Below, one piece after another: positions 1 through 6,941 of a stretch of 10,055 nucleotides of DNA (within the stretch, counting starts at the first letter, position 1; each line of letters starts with the position of its first letter). Position numbers and translations under genes: made by a program. The stretch comes from Planctomycetales bacterium. Lineage in GTDB: Bacteria; Planctomycetota; Planctomycetia; Isosphaerales; Isosphaeraceae. Below the pieces are notes generated by a model. It worked only from the letters and a program-made list of their open reading frames with translations, did no database searches and was not told the DNA's origin. The DNA lies in assembly GCA_027451455.1 (NCBI GenBank), contig DAIDJI010000140.1, positions 1 to 10,055 of the forward strand. Direction: 5' to 3'.

Positions 1-251
1 AGGTCGAGTGCCCAGGCGCCCGTGACCGGGCACTCGACCACGGTCCATGTCTCGGTCCGGTTGCCATTCGACGCAACCGGGCCACCGAGCGTGATCCCGG
101 CGGATGTCGCAAGTGTGGGCAGCACGGTCCACGAGTAGCCGGCGGGAAGCGTGACGGCGATCGTCGTGCCCGTCGCCAGCGTGTCGCCCGGCGCGGTGCC
201 GCTCCACGTATAGCCGATGCCGACGTTCGTCGCGACTCCGGCCGGAACGTT
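1..251 (-). CDS. Fragment of a secreted/adhesin-like beta-rich protein (partial, runs off left edge)
   Basis: Read on the minus strand, in the frame whose codons start at multiples of three on the plus strand, this stretch gives an uninterrupted Thr/Gly/Ala/Val-rich peptide. It contains patterns such as GIGYTWSGTAPGD, TIAVTLPAGYSWTV and NRTETWTVVECPVTG. The alternation of short hydrophobic strands with Gly, Asn and Thr turns is typical of repetitive extracellular beta-sandwich proteins of Planctomycetes and other environmental bacteria. The plus-strand frames here are low-complexity or stopped. No start codon can be assigned: the frame stays open to about 520, but the beta-protein character ends near 230-255, where plus-strand glycosyltransferase homology begins. 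The exact family (DUF11-like, Ig-like or other) cannot be named, and the fragment may be a remnant at a rearrangement or assembly junction. Confidence 0.4.
2..39. repeat. Perfect 12-bp inverted repeat at the window edge
   Basis: Bases 2-13 (GGTCGAGTGCCC) are the exact reverse complement of bases 28-39, with a 14-base loop. It lies inside the adhesin-like reading frame and has no T run, so it is not an intrinsic terminator. It may be chance in coding DNA, or a foldback at a contig end. Confidence 0.6.
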
Positions 252-837
252 CACCGTGGGGTTTCTGGGCACGCTGAAACCCTGGCACGGCGTGGAGACG
301 CTGGTTGAGGCGTTCGACCGGCTGCACACTGTCGAGCCCCTGGTCCGGCTCCTGATCGTGGGAGACGGTCCGGAACGTGGGCGGCTCGAAGGCGAGATTG
401 ACCGGCGAGGGCTGGGCGGATCGACCGTGTTCACCGGCTCGGTGGCGCCTGAGGAGGTTCCTGGACTGCTCGCCTCGATGGACGCCGCGGTCGCTCCGTA
501 CCCGAACCTGAGCCACTTCTATTTCTCGCCGCTGAAGGTGTACGAGTACATGGCCGCCGGCCTCGCGGTCGCGGCGAGCCGGGTCGGCGAGCTTGACGGT
601 CTGATCGAGCACGAGACCAACGGCCTGCTCTGCACGCCGGGCGACCCAACCGGGCTCTTCAACGCCCTGTTCCGGCTCCGTCGCGACCCGGCGCTTCGGG
701 CCCGGCTAGGTCGCGCGGCGCGGGAGGAGGTCATCCGGTCGCATACCTGGGACGCCGCGGTTCGGCGGATCCTCCGGCTCGCGGAGAGACGGACGGTGCG
801 GCATAGCACCCCGGCTGCAATCGGGGCCTCGCGATGA
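217..837 (+). CDS. Glycosyltransferase family 4, C-terminal half (5'-truncated)
   Basis: 206 aa from the only usable ATG; an in-frame TAG lies just upstream at about 208, and no Shine-Dalgarno sequence is seen. The protein is the nucleotide-sugar-binding Rossmann half of a GT-B fold, GT4-type enzyme. It has FTVGFLGTLKPWHG (residues 12-25, start of the C-terminal domain), LLIVGDGPERGRLE (45-58), the donor-site segment FSPLKVYEYMAAG (103-115) with Lys107 and Glu110, and GELDGLIEHETNGLL (124-138). Family members are usually about 350-420 aa; the whole N-terminal acceptor-binding half is missing, so this product is unlikely to be active alone. The first ~10 residues do not resemble the family and fall where the upstream minus-strand adhesin-like frame ends. 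It overlaps the next gene by ATGA, which suggests an intact GT gene once formed an operon with the ABC exporter. Family call is firm; gene integrity is doubtful. Confidence 0.85.
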   Translation: MPTFVATPAGTFTVGFLGTLKPWHGVETLVEAFDRLHTVEPLVRLLIVGDGPERGRLEGEIDRRGLGGSTVFTGSVAPEEVPGLLASMDAAVAPYPNLSHFYFSPLKVYEYMAAGLAVAASRVGELDGLIEHETNGLLCTPGDPTGLFNALFRLRRDPALRARLGRAAREEVIRSHTWDAAVRRILRLAERRTVRHSTPAAIGASR

Positions 838-2705
838 AACGAGTACGAACGCTCAGAGAGGGTCTGCCCGGCCTTCGGGAGACCCTCCGCTTCCTCTGGC
901 CGAGGCTCCGGCCGCACCGCGCGATGATCTCCGCCTGCTCGATGGCGATGATCGCGGAGGTGGTCCTGGGGACGCTCGAGCCCTGGCCGTTGAAGTTCCT
1001 CTTCGATCGCATCTTCACCGTGCGCCGGACCGTTCGGTCGGCGCTCGACACGGCGCTGGAGAGCCTCGACGTATCGACGGTGATTGCGGCCTCGGCGGTG
1101 GCGATCGTCGTGATCGCCGGGGCTCGGGCGCTGGCCGAATACGTGAGCGAGGTGGGCTTCGCCCGAATCGCCAACCGGGTGCTCGCCGATCTCCGCGGCG
1201 ACCTCTATCGGCACGTTCAGGGGCTCTCGCTGTCGTTCCACCACCGGGCCCGGAGCGGCGACCTGATCCTCCGGCTCATCAGCGACGTGAACCAGCTTCG
1301 AGACGTCGCCATCGGGGCATTGATGCCGCTGGTCGCCAACACGATGATCCTGGTCGTGCTGGTCGGGGTGATGTTCTGGCTACACTGGCGGTTAGCGGCG
1401 ATCGCGCTGGGGATACTCCCGCTGTTCGGCATCTGGACGTTCCTATTGACGGGTCGGATCCGAGAGGCGGCCCGGGACCAGCGGCGGAAGGAATCGGCCA
1501 TGGGCGCCTCGGCAACCGAGGCCATCGGCGCCATCAAGGTCGTGCAGGCGCTCGGCCTGGCGGAGCGGTTTGTTCAGGACTTCGATCGCCGCAACCAGAA
1601 GAGCAGCCGCGAGGACGTGCGGACCGCCCGCCTGACGGCCTCGCTGGGGCGGAGCGTGGCATTCCTGATCGCGACCTCGACGGCGATGGTCCTCTGGTAC
1701 GGGGCCCAACTCGTCCTGCGAGGGGAGCTGACGCCGGGCGACCTGCTGGTCTTCATGGCGTATTTGAAGGGCGCCTTCCGGCCGGCGCGTGACCTCGCCA
1801 AGTACGCGGGGCGGCTGGTCAAGGCGAGTGCCGCGGGCGAGCGGGTGATTGAGCTGTTCCAGCGGATGCCCGAGGTGCGAGACCGGCCTGGCGCCATCCC
1901 GGCGCCGGCGTTCCAGGGGAGGGTCGCATTCGAGGATGTGGTCTTCGAATACGAGCCGGGGCGGAGGGTCCTCGACGGGGTCGATTTCGAGGTCGAGCCG
2001 GGCATTCGGGTCGCGGTGATGGGCGCCTCGGGGATCGGCAAGTCGACGCTCGCCGGCCTGATCCTGCGGCTCTACGATCCCGAGTCGGGAGCGATCCGGA
2101 TCGACGGTCACGACATCCGGGAATATGAGCTGGCTTCGCTCCGCGCCCGGATCGGCGTCGTGCTCCAGGAGACGCTTCTCTTCGCCGGAACGATCGGTGA
2201 GAACATCGCGATGGGCGACGTCGACGTGAGCCCCGATCGGGTCGAATACGCGGCCCGACTGGCGAACGCTCATGGGTTCATCGAGGCGCTGCCGATGGGC
2301 TACGAGACGCCGGTCGGCGAGCGAGGCGTGACGCTCTCGGGCGGACAGCGACAGCGGATCGCGATCGCCCGCGCGGCCGTCCGCGACGCCCGGCTCCTGA
2401 TCCTGGACGAGCCGACCACGGGCCTCGACGGCGAGAATCACCGGGCAGTGATTGACGCGCTGGAACGGCTGGCCGAGGGTCGCACGAGTTTCTGGATCAC
2501 GCACGACCCAGCGGTCGCGGCGCGTGCCGACCGGATCTTCTACCTGGAAGATGGCCGGATCGTGGAGCAGGGGACCCACCGCGAGCTGATCCGAACGGGC
2601 GGCCGATACGCCTCACTGCACGCGAGGCGATCCGCCGAGGACCCGATCGACGGGTGTTTCCCGAGATCGTGCGAAGAGTCGGTCCGGCTGGCGGCCGTCG
2701 ATTGA
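834..2705 (+). CDS. ABC exporter half-transporter (fused TMD-NBD, MsbA/ABCB type)
   Basis: 623 aa, starting at the ATG within the ATGA overlap with the glycosyltransferase. The N-terminal ~310 residues are the membrane domain, with hydrophobic helices near 26-50, 82-100, 160-205 (two helices), 267-288 and about 303-312. The nucleotide-binding domain follows: Walker A GASGIGKST (397-405, Lys403), Q-loop in VVLQETLLFAG, signature LSGGQ (501-505), Walker B LLILDEP (521-527, catalytic Glu526), D-loop in TTGLD, and switch His557 in WITHD. All ATPase residues are present, so it should be functional as a homodimer in the inner membrane. The substrate cannot be read from sequence. The glycosyltransferase next door suggests a lipid-linked glycan, glycolipid or modified product. 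The ~25-residue tail after the NBD resembles no domain. Length is normal for this class. It converges on the Uma2 gene with only a 20-base gap and no obvious terminator. Confidence 0.93.
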   Translation: MKRVRTLREGLPGLRETLRFLWPRLRPHRAMISACSMAMIAEVVLGTLEPWPLKFLFDRIFTVRRTVRSALDTALESLDVSTVIAASAVAIVVIAGARALAEYVSEVGFARIANRVLADLRGDLYRHVQGLSLSFHHRARSGDLILRLISDVNQLRDVAIGALMPLVANTMILVVLVGVMFWLHWRLAAIALGILPLFGIWTFLLTGRIREAARDQRRKESAMGASATEAIGAIKVVQALGLAERFVQDFDRRNQKSSREDVRTARLTASLGRSVAFLIATSTAMVLWYGAQLVLRGELTPGDLLVFMAYLKGAFRPARDLAKYAGRLVKASAAGERVIELFQRMPEVRDRPGAIPAPAFQGRVAFEDVVFEYEPGRRVLDGVDFEVEPGIRVAVMGASGIGKSTLAGLILRLYDPESGAIRIDGHDIREYELASLRARIGVVLQETLLFAGTIGENIAMGDVDVSPDRVEYAARLANAHGFIEALPMGYETPVGERGVTLSGGQRQRIAIARAAVRDARLLILDEPTTGLDGENHRAVIDALERLAEGRTSFWITHDPAVAARADRIFYLEDGRIVEQGTHRELIRTGGRYASLHARRSAEDPIDGCFPRSCEESVRLAAVD

Positions 2706-2725
2706 GGGCCCGGAGGTCGGATCGA

Positions 2726-3403
2726 TCAACCTTCGCGACGTCGGCGCCCTCGGTCGAGCAGCTCGCCGAGCCGGACCGAGAACCCGGGCAGGACGTCGAG
2801 GCCGTCGAGCGTCCCGTCCGCGTCGATCTCGGTGAATGATGCGGGCGACGTGTGAATTCGGGCCGTCCGCTTCTCGGGATCGATCAGCCAGACGAGCCGG
2901 ACACCCGCTTCGAAGAATTCGCCGACCTTTCGATTCATCTCGCCGGACGTGTTCGTCGGGCTGAGGACCTCGACAGCGAGGTCGGGCACCAGATTCGGAA
3001 TCGGCTTCTTCGGGACCTCACCGCCCGGAATCCGATCCCACGAGACAAACGAGACATTTGGGATCCGAACCAGTCCCTGCGCGATCTGCATCATGCCGTC
3101 GGCGCCAACGCAGACGCCCAGGTTACTCCTGCCCAGATAGAGGTTGATGAGAGTTCCGAGTTGCAAGGCGACCCACGCTGATTCGAATCCCATCGCCTTC
3201 TCCACCAGGGTGCCTTCGACCAGTTCGAAGAGCCGGTTCTCCTTCGCCTCGATGCGGTCGACGTCCTCGACGGTCGCGGTCCCGGGTGCGGGCCGGAGCC
3301 GGATGCGGTCGAGCGGGACATCTCCGAGGCGCCTCACGAGGTCGGCGAGGGTCTCGTAACTGGGCGGGGCGATTGTCCCCGGGCTGATCGTCGCGGCGCT
3401 CAT
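2726..3403 (-). CDS. Uma2-family (DUF820) PD-(D/E)XK endonuclease-fold protein
   Basis: 225 aa from the ATG at 3403, chosen because GAGGG (3411-3415) lies 7 bases upstream; the frame stays open further but that extension overlaps the kinase gene and is not protein-like. Family hallmarks are LFELVEGTLVEK (58-69), then PDLAVEVLSP (140-149) with the putative metal-binding Asp141 and Glu145 of the PD-(D/E)XK fold, and RKVGEFFEAGVRLVWLIDP (158-176) with Lys159, the usual helix and strand after the active site. Residues 1-~50 form an extension before the fold, common in planctomycete members. Uma2 proteins occur in very many copies in Planctomycetes and Cyanobacteria; their biological role is not established, and nuclease activity is inferred from the fold. 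It lies on the same strand 103 bases after the kinase, but a 12-bp hairpin lies between, so co-transcription is uncertain. Confidence 0.9.
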   Translation of the reverse strand: MSAATISPGTIAPPSYETLADLVRRLGDVPLDRIRLRPAPGTATVEDVDRIEAKENRLFELVEGTLVEKAMGFESAWVALQLGTLINLYLGRSNLGVCVGADGMMQIAQGLVRIPNVSFVSWDRIPGGEVPKKPIPNLVPDLAVEVLSPTNTSGEMNRKVGEFFEAGVRLVWLIDPEKRTARIHTSPASFTEIDADGTLDGLDVLPGFSVRLGELLDRGRRRREG

Positions 3404-3410
3404 GGACAGA

Positions 3411-3415
3411 CCCTC
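3411..3415 (-). promoter_or_regulatory. Ribosome binding site of the Uma2 gene
   Basis: GAGGG on the minus strand, 7 bases before the ATG at 3403. It decides the start against longer in-frame possibilities. Confidence 0.65.
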
Positions 3416-3444
3416 GCAGGGATTGGGGATCGGGCGGGAGTTGA

Positions 3445-3488
3445 TGCCGCCGATCCCGCCATTCTCGGGCCGAGCAGGATCGGCGGCA
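3445..3488. terminator. Strong hairpin between kinase and Uma2 genes (terminator-like, no T run)
   Basis: Bases 3445-3456 (TGCCGCCGATCC) and 3477-3488 are perfect reverse complements (12 bp, mostly G/C), with a 20-base loop that itself holds a 4-bp stem (CTCG at 3464-3467, CGAG at 3471-3474). It starts 19 bases past the kinase stop in the direction of transcription and lies upstream of the Uma2 RBS. No T tract follows on either strand, so a classical intrinsic terminator is not shown. It could be a U-less terminator, an mRNA 3'-end stabiliser or an attenuator. Confidence 0.45.
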
Positions 3489-3506
3489 ATGAGACTCGGG
3501 AACCGC

Positions 3507-6197
3507 TCAAAGCATTCTATGAAGCGCGTCGAGATGCGCCGCGGCGACCGCCGCGTCCTGCACGGCGGCCTCGATCGACTTGACGAGTTCTCGCTCGCGG
3601 GCACTGTGCGATGAGGCGATCGCTTCCAGGTCGCGGATTGCCGCCTGGACGGTTTGTCCTAGCGGCAGAAACACAGGGCCGTACTTGTTCGCTATACGAA
3701 TTCGCTCAGATTCCGGGAGGGTCTGCTGGTAGACAAACGCCCGCTGGACAATCTCCCGCCACTCGAAAAGCCGATTGCACAGCACGGGTCCGATCCCGGG
3801 CACCTTCTGCGTTTTCAGCATCTCGACGTCCCTGGCCGACTCGATCCCGAAGGATTCCAGGGCGAGAACAAGTCTGCTACTGATTCCCTTTATTTTGGCA
3901 TCGCAAATCAGTGACTTGTCGAGATGCTCTTCCAACTGGATGTTCTTCGAATCTAATTCGGCCCGCTGAAGGTCCCTCCGATATTCGAGCCTGGCGGCAT
4001 CGTGAGAGGAAACGATCTCATACACGTCCATTTTCCGCCTGCCGAATATCGACTGGCTCGAGGAGCGTTGGGACTGCAGTTCGATCTCTAACCGATCCCG
4101 ACGGCCCTCGGCGTCGGCCAACCGCCCCTGCCATCGCTGCTCCTCCTCGAACCATGGCGCATTCGCGATTTTCCATGCCGCGATTGCTCGCTGATTTTGC
4201 TCGTCGATCTTCCGGCAGGCTCGATCATGCTCCGACTGGCGCGCCTTAACAATCGATTCCCAGGCGACGATCGACTCTCGATTTTTCGATTCGATGTCTT
4301 TGCACATTCTCTCATAATGTAACTGGCGTCGGCTGTTTTCGGCCTCCCATTCCGCGGTTACGCGGCCATTCTCCGCAGAGATATCGTAACACATTTGATC
4401 GTGCTCCACCCTGATTACGGCTTCGGCAGCCTCGAACTCCGCGAGTTGGCGTGCATTTTTGTCATCGATGATCCCGCATAATCGTGCGTGCTCGTTATCC
4501 AGCACCGCTTTCGCAGCTCGCCATTCTGCCATTCGCCGCTCGTTGGCTTCCTTAATAGGACGGCAGGATATCTCATATTGTTCATCAATGCGATTGCACT
4601 CAATTTCATAGGCAGCATCGATGGCCCTCGCCGCAATTCCCCGCCGCTTGTTATCAGTGGCAGCGAGAAGGCCGAGCGACAACGTAGAACCTACAAAGAT
4701 GGTGAAACCGACCATCGGCGCGAAAACGAGAACGAGAATTCCAATAGCCATCCCGATCAGACAGGCGAATAGCGGGGCAGGATTCGCGGGCCCGAGCAGT
4801 GGCGCTTCCGGGTAGATGGGCGGTGGTGGAAGTGGATTGAGCTTCGGAAGGGTTGGACCGGGGGGCGGCTGCGGATGAGGTGTGAAGCGAGGCTTCCCGG
4901 CCGACTGGGGTTTCGGCGGTATTGGACGAAGCGATGGCATTCGCAACTGGGCCGGGGGAAGCGGTAGCGGCAAAAGTACGGGTTTCGGATCTTGTACTGG
5001 AGGAGGCGGGTAGGGCAAGACAACTGGCTTCTTCAGTGATTGAAGCCCGGGAGGAAGCAACGCGACGACCGGCGATTTCATCCGGGGGCGCACGTAGGGA
5101 TCGAAGGAGAGCACCATCCCGTCCAGCTTCCGGATAAGCTGCTCAATATCCTCGGGGGTGAAAGCGGTTGCTTTCGATCGTGAAGGCAGGAAGAACATCA
5201 GCCTCGCCTTTGCGATCAGCTCGCACCAGGGGCAGTAGCCCGCGGCCGTCAGGTAGGCGTGTTTCGGATCGTTCTTGCAGCGCACCAACTGCTTCAGCGC
5301 AGCGTCCAGAGTGGACCTCCACTCGGTTGCGGTGGGACGACGCTGCGTGCAAAAGGCGCGCTCGAAGAGATCGAGAATCACGGGGTCGAGAATCATCATC
5401 GGCGGCACGTGCGGAGGAGGGCTGAGCCGGGCCGCGGCCATGTTTCGCGTATAGGCGTAATAACCCTCCCGGATTGCCTTCTCGATGGGGATGTCGGCAG
5501 GTGTCAGGGGCACGCCGGAGAAGGGATGGCGTCCCATCATCAACAGGTGGAAGACCAGCACGGCGAGCCCGAACAGGTCGTGGTTCGCAGCACGGTCGAG
5601 GGTCGCGAACCCCTTCCCTTGCAACTCAGGCGGCGTGTATTCCGGAACGCCCACCTCGCATCGGAAGATCCGAGAGCCATCGGCCACCTGGAAGGAGTCG
5701 CAGTCGACAAACGCGACGAGCCCCTTCTCTGATACCATCACGTTCTTCTGGTTAACGTCGCCGACGACGTGGCCATACCCGTGAACTGACTCGAACGCAA
5801 CGGCGCAATTGCGCGAGGTGTGAAGCAGGAAACCCCAGTCCGCTTCGGGGAATGACTTCTTGCGCTGGGCGACGCTGTAGAGATGATGGATTTCGCGATA
5901 GCCCGCGATTTTGGGCATCAAAATGCCTTCGATCGTTGGACCATGGCCATTGCTCAGCGTGGCCGTCGGCCAGGCGGCGATCTTGAGCAGATCGGGATTC
6001 CAGAGCCTCGCCATCGCTCGCAGCTTCTCGGAGCGCTCTCGGCTCTGGGGCTTGTTGTAGACCTTGGCGACCAGGTCGTCGCGACCCAGGACGTCGAAAA
6101 TGGCGCCTTCGCCTCCAATCGCGAAGGGTTTCGGAGGCAGGCGTACCTCGTTTCCTTGGTGGTCACGCAGTTGGGTCGGATAGACAAGCTGGGACAT
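3507..6197 (-). CDS. TerY-P/YegI-type membrane protein kinase with Zn ribbon, 29-residue repeats and HhH
   Basis: 896 aa from the ATG at 6197, which has GAGG 8 bases upstream; the longer frame to 6398 runs antisense to nothing but overlaps the PP2C gene and looks non-natural. Order of parts: (a) Ser/Thr-kinase-like domain, ~20-300, with glycine loop GGEGAIF (28-34), Lys45 in LVAKVY, catalytic loop VVGDVNQKNVMV (144-155; Asp147, Asn152; no Arg before the Asp), DFG-equivalent DCDSF (165-169; Asp167), PPE (189-191) and Asp207; (b) Cys307-x5-His313-x8-Cys322-x2-Cys325, a likely zinc ribbon; (c) a Pro-rich linker, ~376-475; (d) two adjacent membrane helices, ~476-494 and 496-512; (e) a long helical region with a 29-residue repeat, ~517-675, then more coiled coil to ~770; (f) a helix-hairpin-helix with VPGIGPVLCNRL (799-810), a fold that usually binds DNA. 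The same kinase + HhH design is known in E. coli YegI and in TerY-P triad kinases. It overlaps the PP2C gene by 35 bases, implying translational coupling. Both soluble parts should be cytoplasmic. Substrates are unknown. Confidence 0.88.
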   Translation of the reverse strand: MSQLVYPTQLRDHQGNEVRLPPKPFAIGGEGAIFDVLGRDDLVAKVYNKPQSRERSEKLRAMARLWNPDLLKIAAWPTATLSNGHGPTIEGILMPKIAGYREIHHLYSVAQRKKSFPEADWGFLLHTSRNCAVAFESVHGYGHVVGDVNQKNVMVSEKGLVAFVDCDSFQVADGSRIFRCEVGVPEYTPPELQGKGFATLDRAANHDLFGLAVLVFHLLMMGRHPFSGVPLTPADIPIEKAIREGYYAYTRNMAAARLSPPPHVPPMMILDPVILDLFERAFCTQRRPTATEWRSTLDAALKQLVRCKNDPKHAYLTAAGYCPWCELIAKARLMFFLPSRSKATAFTPEDIEQLIRKLDGMVLSFDPYVRPRMKSPVVALLPPGLQSLKKPVVLPYPPPPVQDPKPVLLPLPLPPAQLRMPSLRPIPPKPQSAGKPRFTPHPQPPPGPTLPKLNPLPPPPIYPEAPLLGPANPAPLFACLIGMAIGILVLVFAPMVGFTIFVGSTLSLGLLAATDNKRRGIAARAIDAAYEIECNRIDEQYEISCRPIKEANERRMAEWRAAKAVLDNEHARLCGIIDDKNARQLAEFEAAEAVIRVEHDQMCYDISAENGRVTAEWEAENSRRQLHYERMCKDIESKNRESIVAWESIVKARQSEHDRACRKIDEQNQRAIAAWKIANAPWFEEEQRWQGRLADAEGRRDRLEIELQSQRSSSQSIFGRRKMDVYEIVSSHDAARLEYRRDLQRAELDSKNIQLEEHLDKSLICDAKIKGISSRLVLALESFGIESARDVEMLKTQKVPGIGPVLCNRLFEWREIVQRAFVYQQTLPESERIRIANKYGPVFLPLGQTVQAAIRDLEAIASSHSARERELVKSIEAAVQDAAVAAAHLDALHRML
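3753..3815 (-). other. Helix-hairpin-helix motif region of the kinase
   Basis: Codes for kinase residues 795-815. The core VPGIGPVLCNRL fits the hairpin Gly-hydrophobic-Gly pattern of non-specific DNA-backbone-binding HhH motifs, as in YegI-type kinases. DNA binding by this protein is inferred, not shown. Confidence 0.7.
4173..4649 (-). repeat. 29-residue Cys/Asn/aromatic repeats in the kinase
   Basis: Codes for residues ~517-675. Cys occurs at 545, 574, 603, 632 and 661; Asn at 552, 581, 610, 639 and 668; an aromatic at 530 (Tyr), 559 (Trp), 588 (Phe), 617, 646 and 675 (Trp): each exactly 29 residues apart. His sits at 570, 599 and 657 (Tyr in the remaining unit). Consensus C-x2-I-x3-N-x6-(W/F), then an acidic, helical stretch ending E-H-x3-C. 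The spacing (29 = 7x4+1, or 11+11+7) fits a long coiled coil with a mixed heptad/hendecad register. The repeat is clear in protein but has diverged in DNA. Confidence 0.85.
4662..4772 (-). other. Two adjacent transmembrane helices of the kinase
   Basis: Codes for residues 476-512: an uncharged hydrophobic run LFACLIGMAIGILVLVFAP, a short turn, and a second hydrophobic run up to LGLLA. Basic residues (DNKRRG) follow directly. A hairpin of two helices places the kinase domain and the coiled-coil/HhH region on the same, cytoplasmic, side. Confidence 0.75.
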
Positions 6198-6930
6198 CGA
6201 AGGTGCCTCGCGCCGCGAGGAGGAGGGTCTTGTCGTCGTCGGTCCGATCGTTGATGCGACGGGAATCGAGAAATTCGAGTAGCGAGTCGCGGAGGGTCTC
6301 CTCGTCCGGGCCGTTTCGCACTGTCCGGAAGAGCGGCGTGAAGAAGGGACCGTGGACCTGAGCCTGCGCGTAGTCCAGGGCGAGCATCTGCAACCCATCG
6401 GTCAAAAGGGCGATTTCCTGGACCGGCCGCGGCACGACCTCGATGCGCAGGTGCTCCCGATAATCCTCGTCGGTCAGAAACCGCGTGGTATTCGCGTACT
6501 CACCGTTCTCCGGCCAGAAGGCGAGTTCATAAGCCGTCTCGCCGTTGAAAACGATGACGCCGTCGCCGATCTGAACGAAGGCCGTCCAGTCGTCCCCGGC
6601 AATCGCCCCGAGGAATGTGCAGGCCAATTGCCGGGGCAGCACGCCCTGCGCGGCCGCCTCCTCCAGGACGCTGGTTCGAACGGCATCGACCCAGCTCTCG
6701 ACGGCCTCTCGATCCGGGGCAATCAGGCCGATCGACCCGGTCGCCTCCTCGATGAACCGATCGACTGCACACCGCGAGCCCAGGTGAGAGAGGTCGGCAC
6801 TTCCGGCCCCGTCAGAGCATGCGGCGACAATCGTAGTTCCGACAACGCGGCCGGCGCAATGGTCCTGGCAAGGCTGGCCGGACTGGACGTGCGACGTCCC
6901 CCGTACACTCCCGTAGACCAGCTTCCACAT
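6163..6930 (-). CDS. PP2C-like Ser/Thr protein phosphatase of the TerY-P triad (PphC/YegK-like)
   Basis: 255 aa from the ATG at 6930. This start matches the family's N-terminus, which begins at a Trp-x-hydrophobic strand running into GTSH (residues 11-14) and CQD (21-23), and leaves an 11-base gap after the VWA stop. An alternative ATG at 6957 would add 9 residues and overlap the VWA gene; no strong SD separates them. Metal-binding and active-site positions of the PP2C fold are visible: Asp23, SDGAGS (39-44, Asp40-Gly41), IGDG (121-124, Asp123), TDG (177-179, Asp178) and DDDKT (231-235). Length is close to that of E. coli PphC/YegK, shorter than canonical PP2C. Role, by analogy: manganese/magnesium-dependent removal of phosphate from the partner kinase or its substrates in the cytoplasm. 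Its 3' end overlaps the kinase start by 35 bases. Confidence 0.9.
   Translation of the reverse strand: MWKLVYGSVRGTSHVQSGQPCQDHCAGRVVGTTIVAACSDGAGSADLSHLGSRCAVDRFIEEATGSIGLIAPDREAVESWVDAVRTSVLEEAAAQGVLPRQLACTFLGAIAGDDWTAFVQIGDGVIVFNGETAYELAFWPENGEYANTTRFLTDEDYREHLRIEVVPRPVQEIALLTDGLQMLALDYAQAQVHGPFFTPLFRTVRNGPDEETLRDSLLEFLDSRRINDRTDDDKTLLLAARGTFDVPACLSDPTA
6206..6209 (-). promoter_or_regulatory. Ribosome binding site of the kinase gene
   Basis: GAGG on the minus strand, 8 bases before the ATG at 6197, inside the 3' end of the phosphatase gene. It supports this start. Confidence 0.5.
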
Positions 6931-6941
6931 GGCTTTCTTAC

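Noticed and set aside
1443..2579. 378-codon minus-strand open frame opposite the ABC transporter
   Set aside because: The plus strand carries all ABC ATPase motifs; this frame is Arg/Asp/His-rich antisense.
3404..3604. Upstream in-frame extension of the Uma2 gene (67 more residues)
   Set aside because: Overlaps the kinase 3' end, is Arg/Ser/Pro-rich, and the ATG at 3403 has a good RBS.
6198..6398. Upstream in-frame extension of the kinase (67 more residues)
   Set aside because: Lies inside the PP2C gene and is Arg/Ser/Thr-rich; the ATG at 6197 has an RBS and starts a conserved-looking N-terminus.
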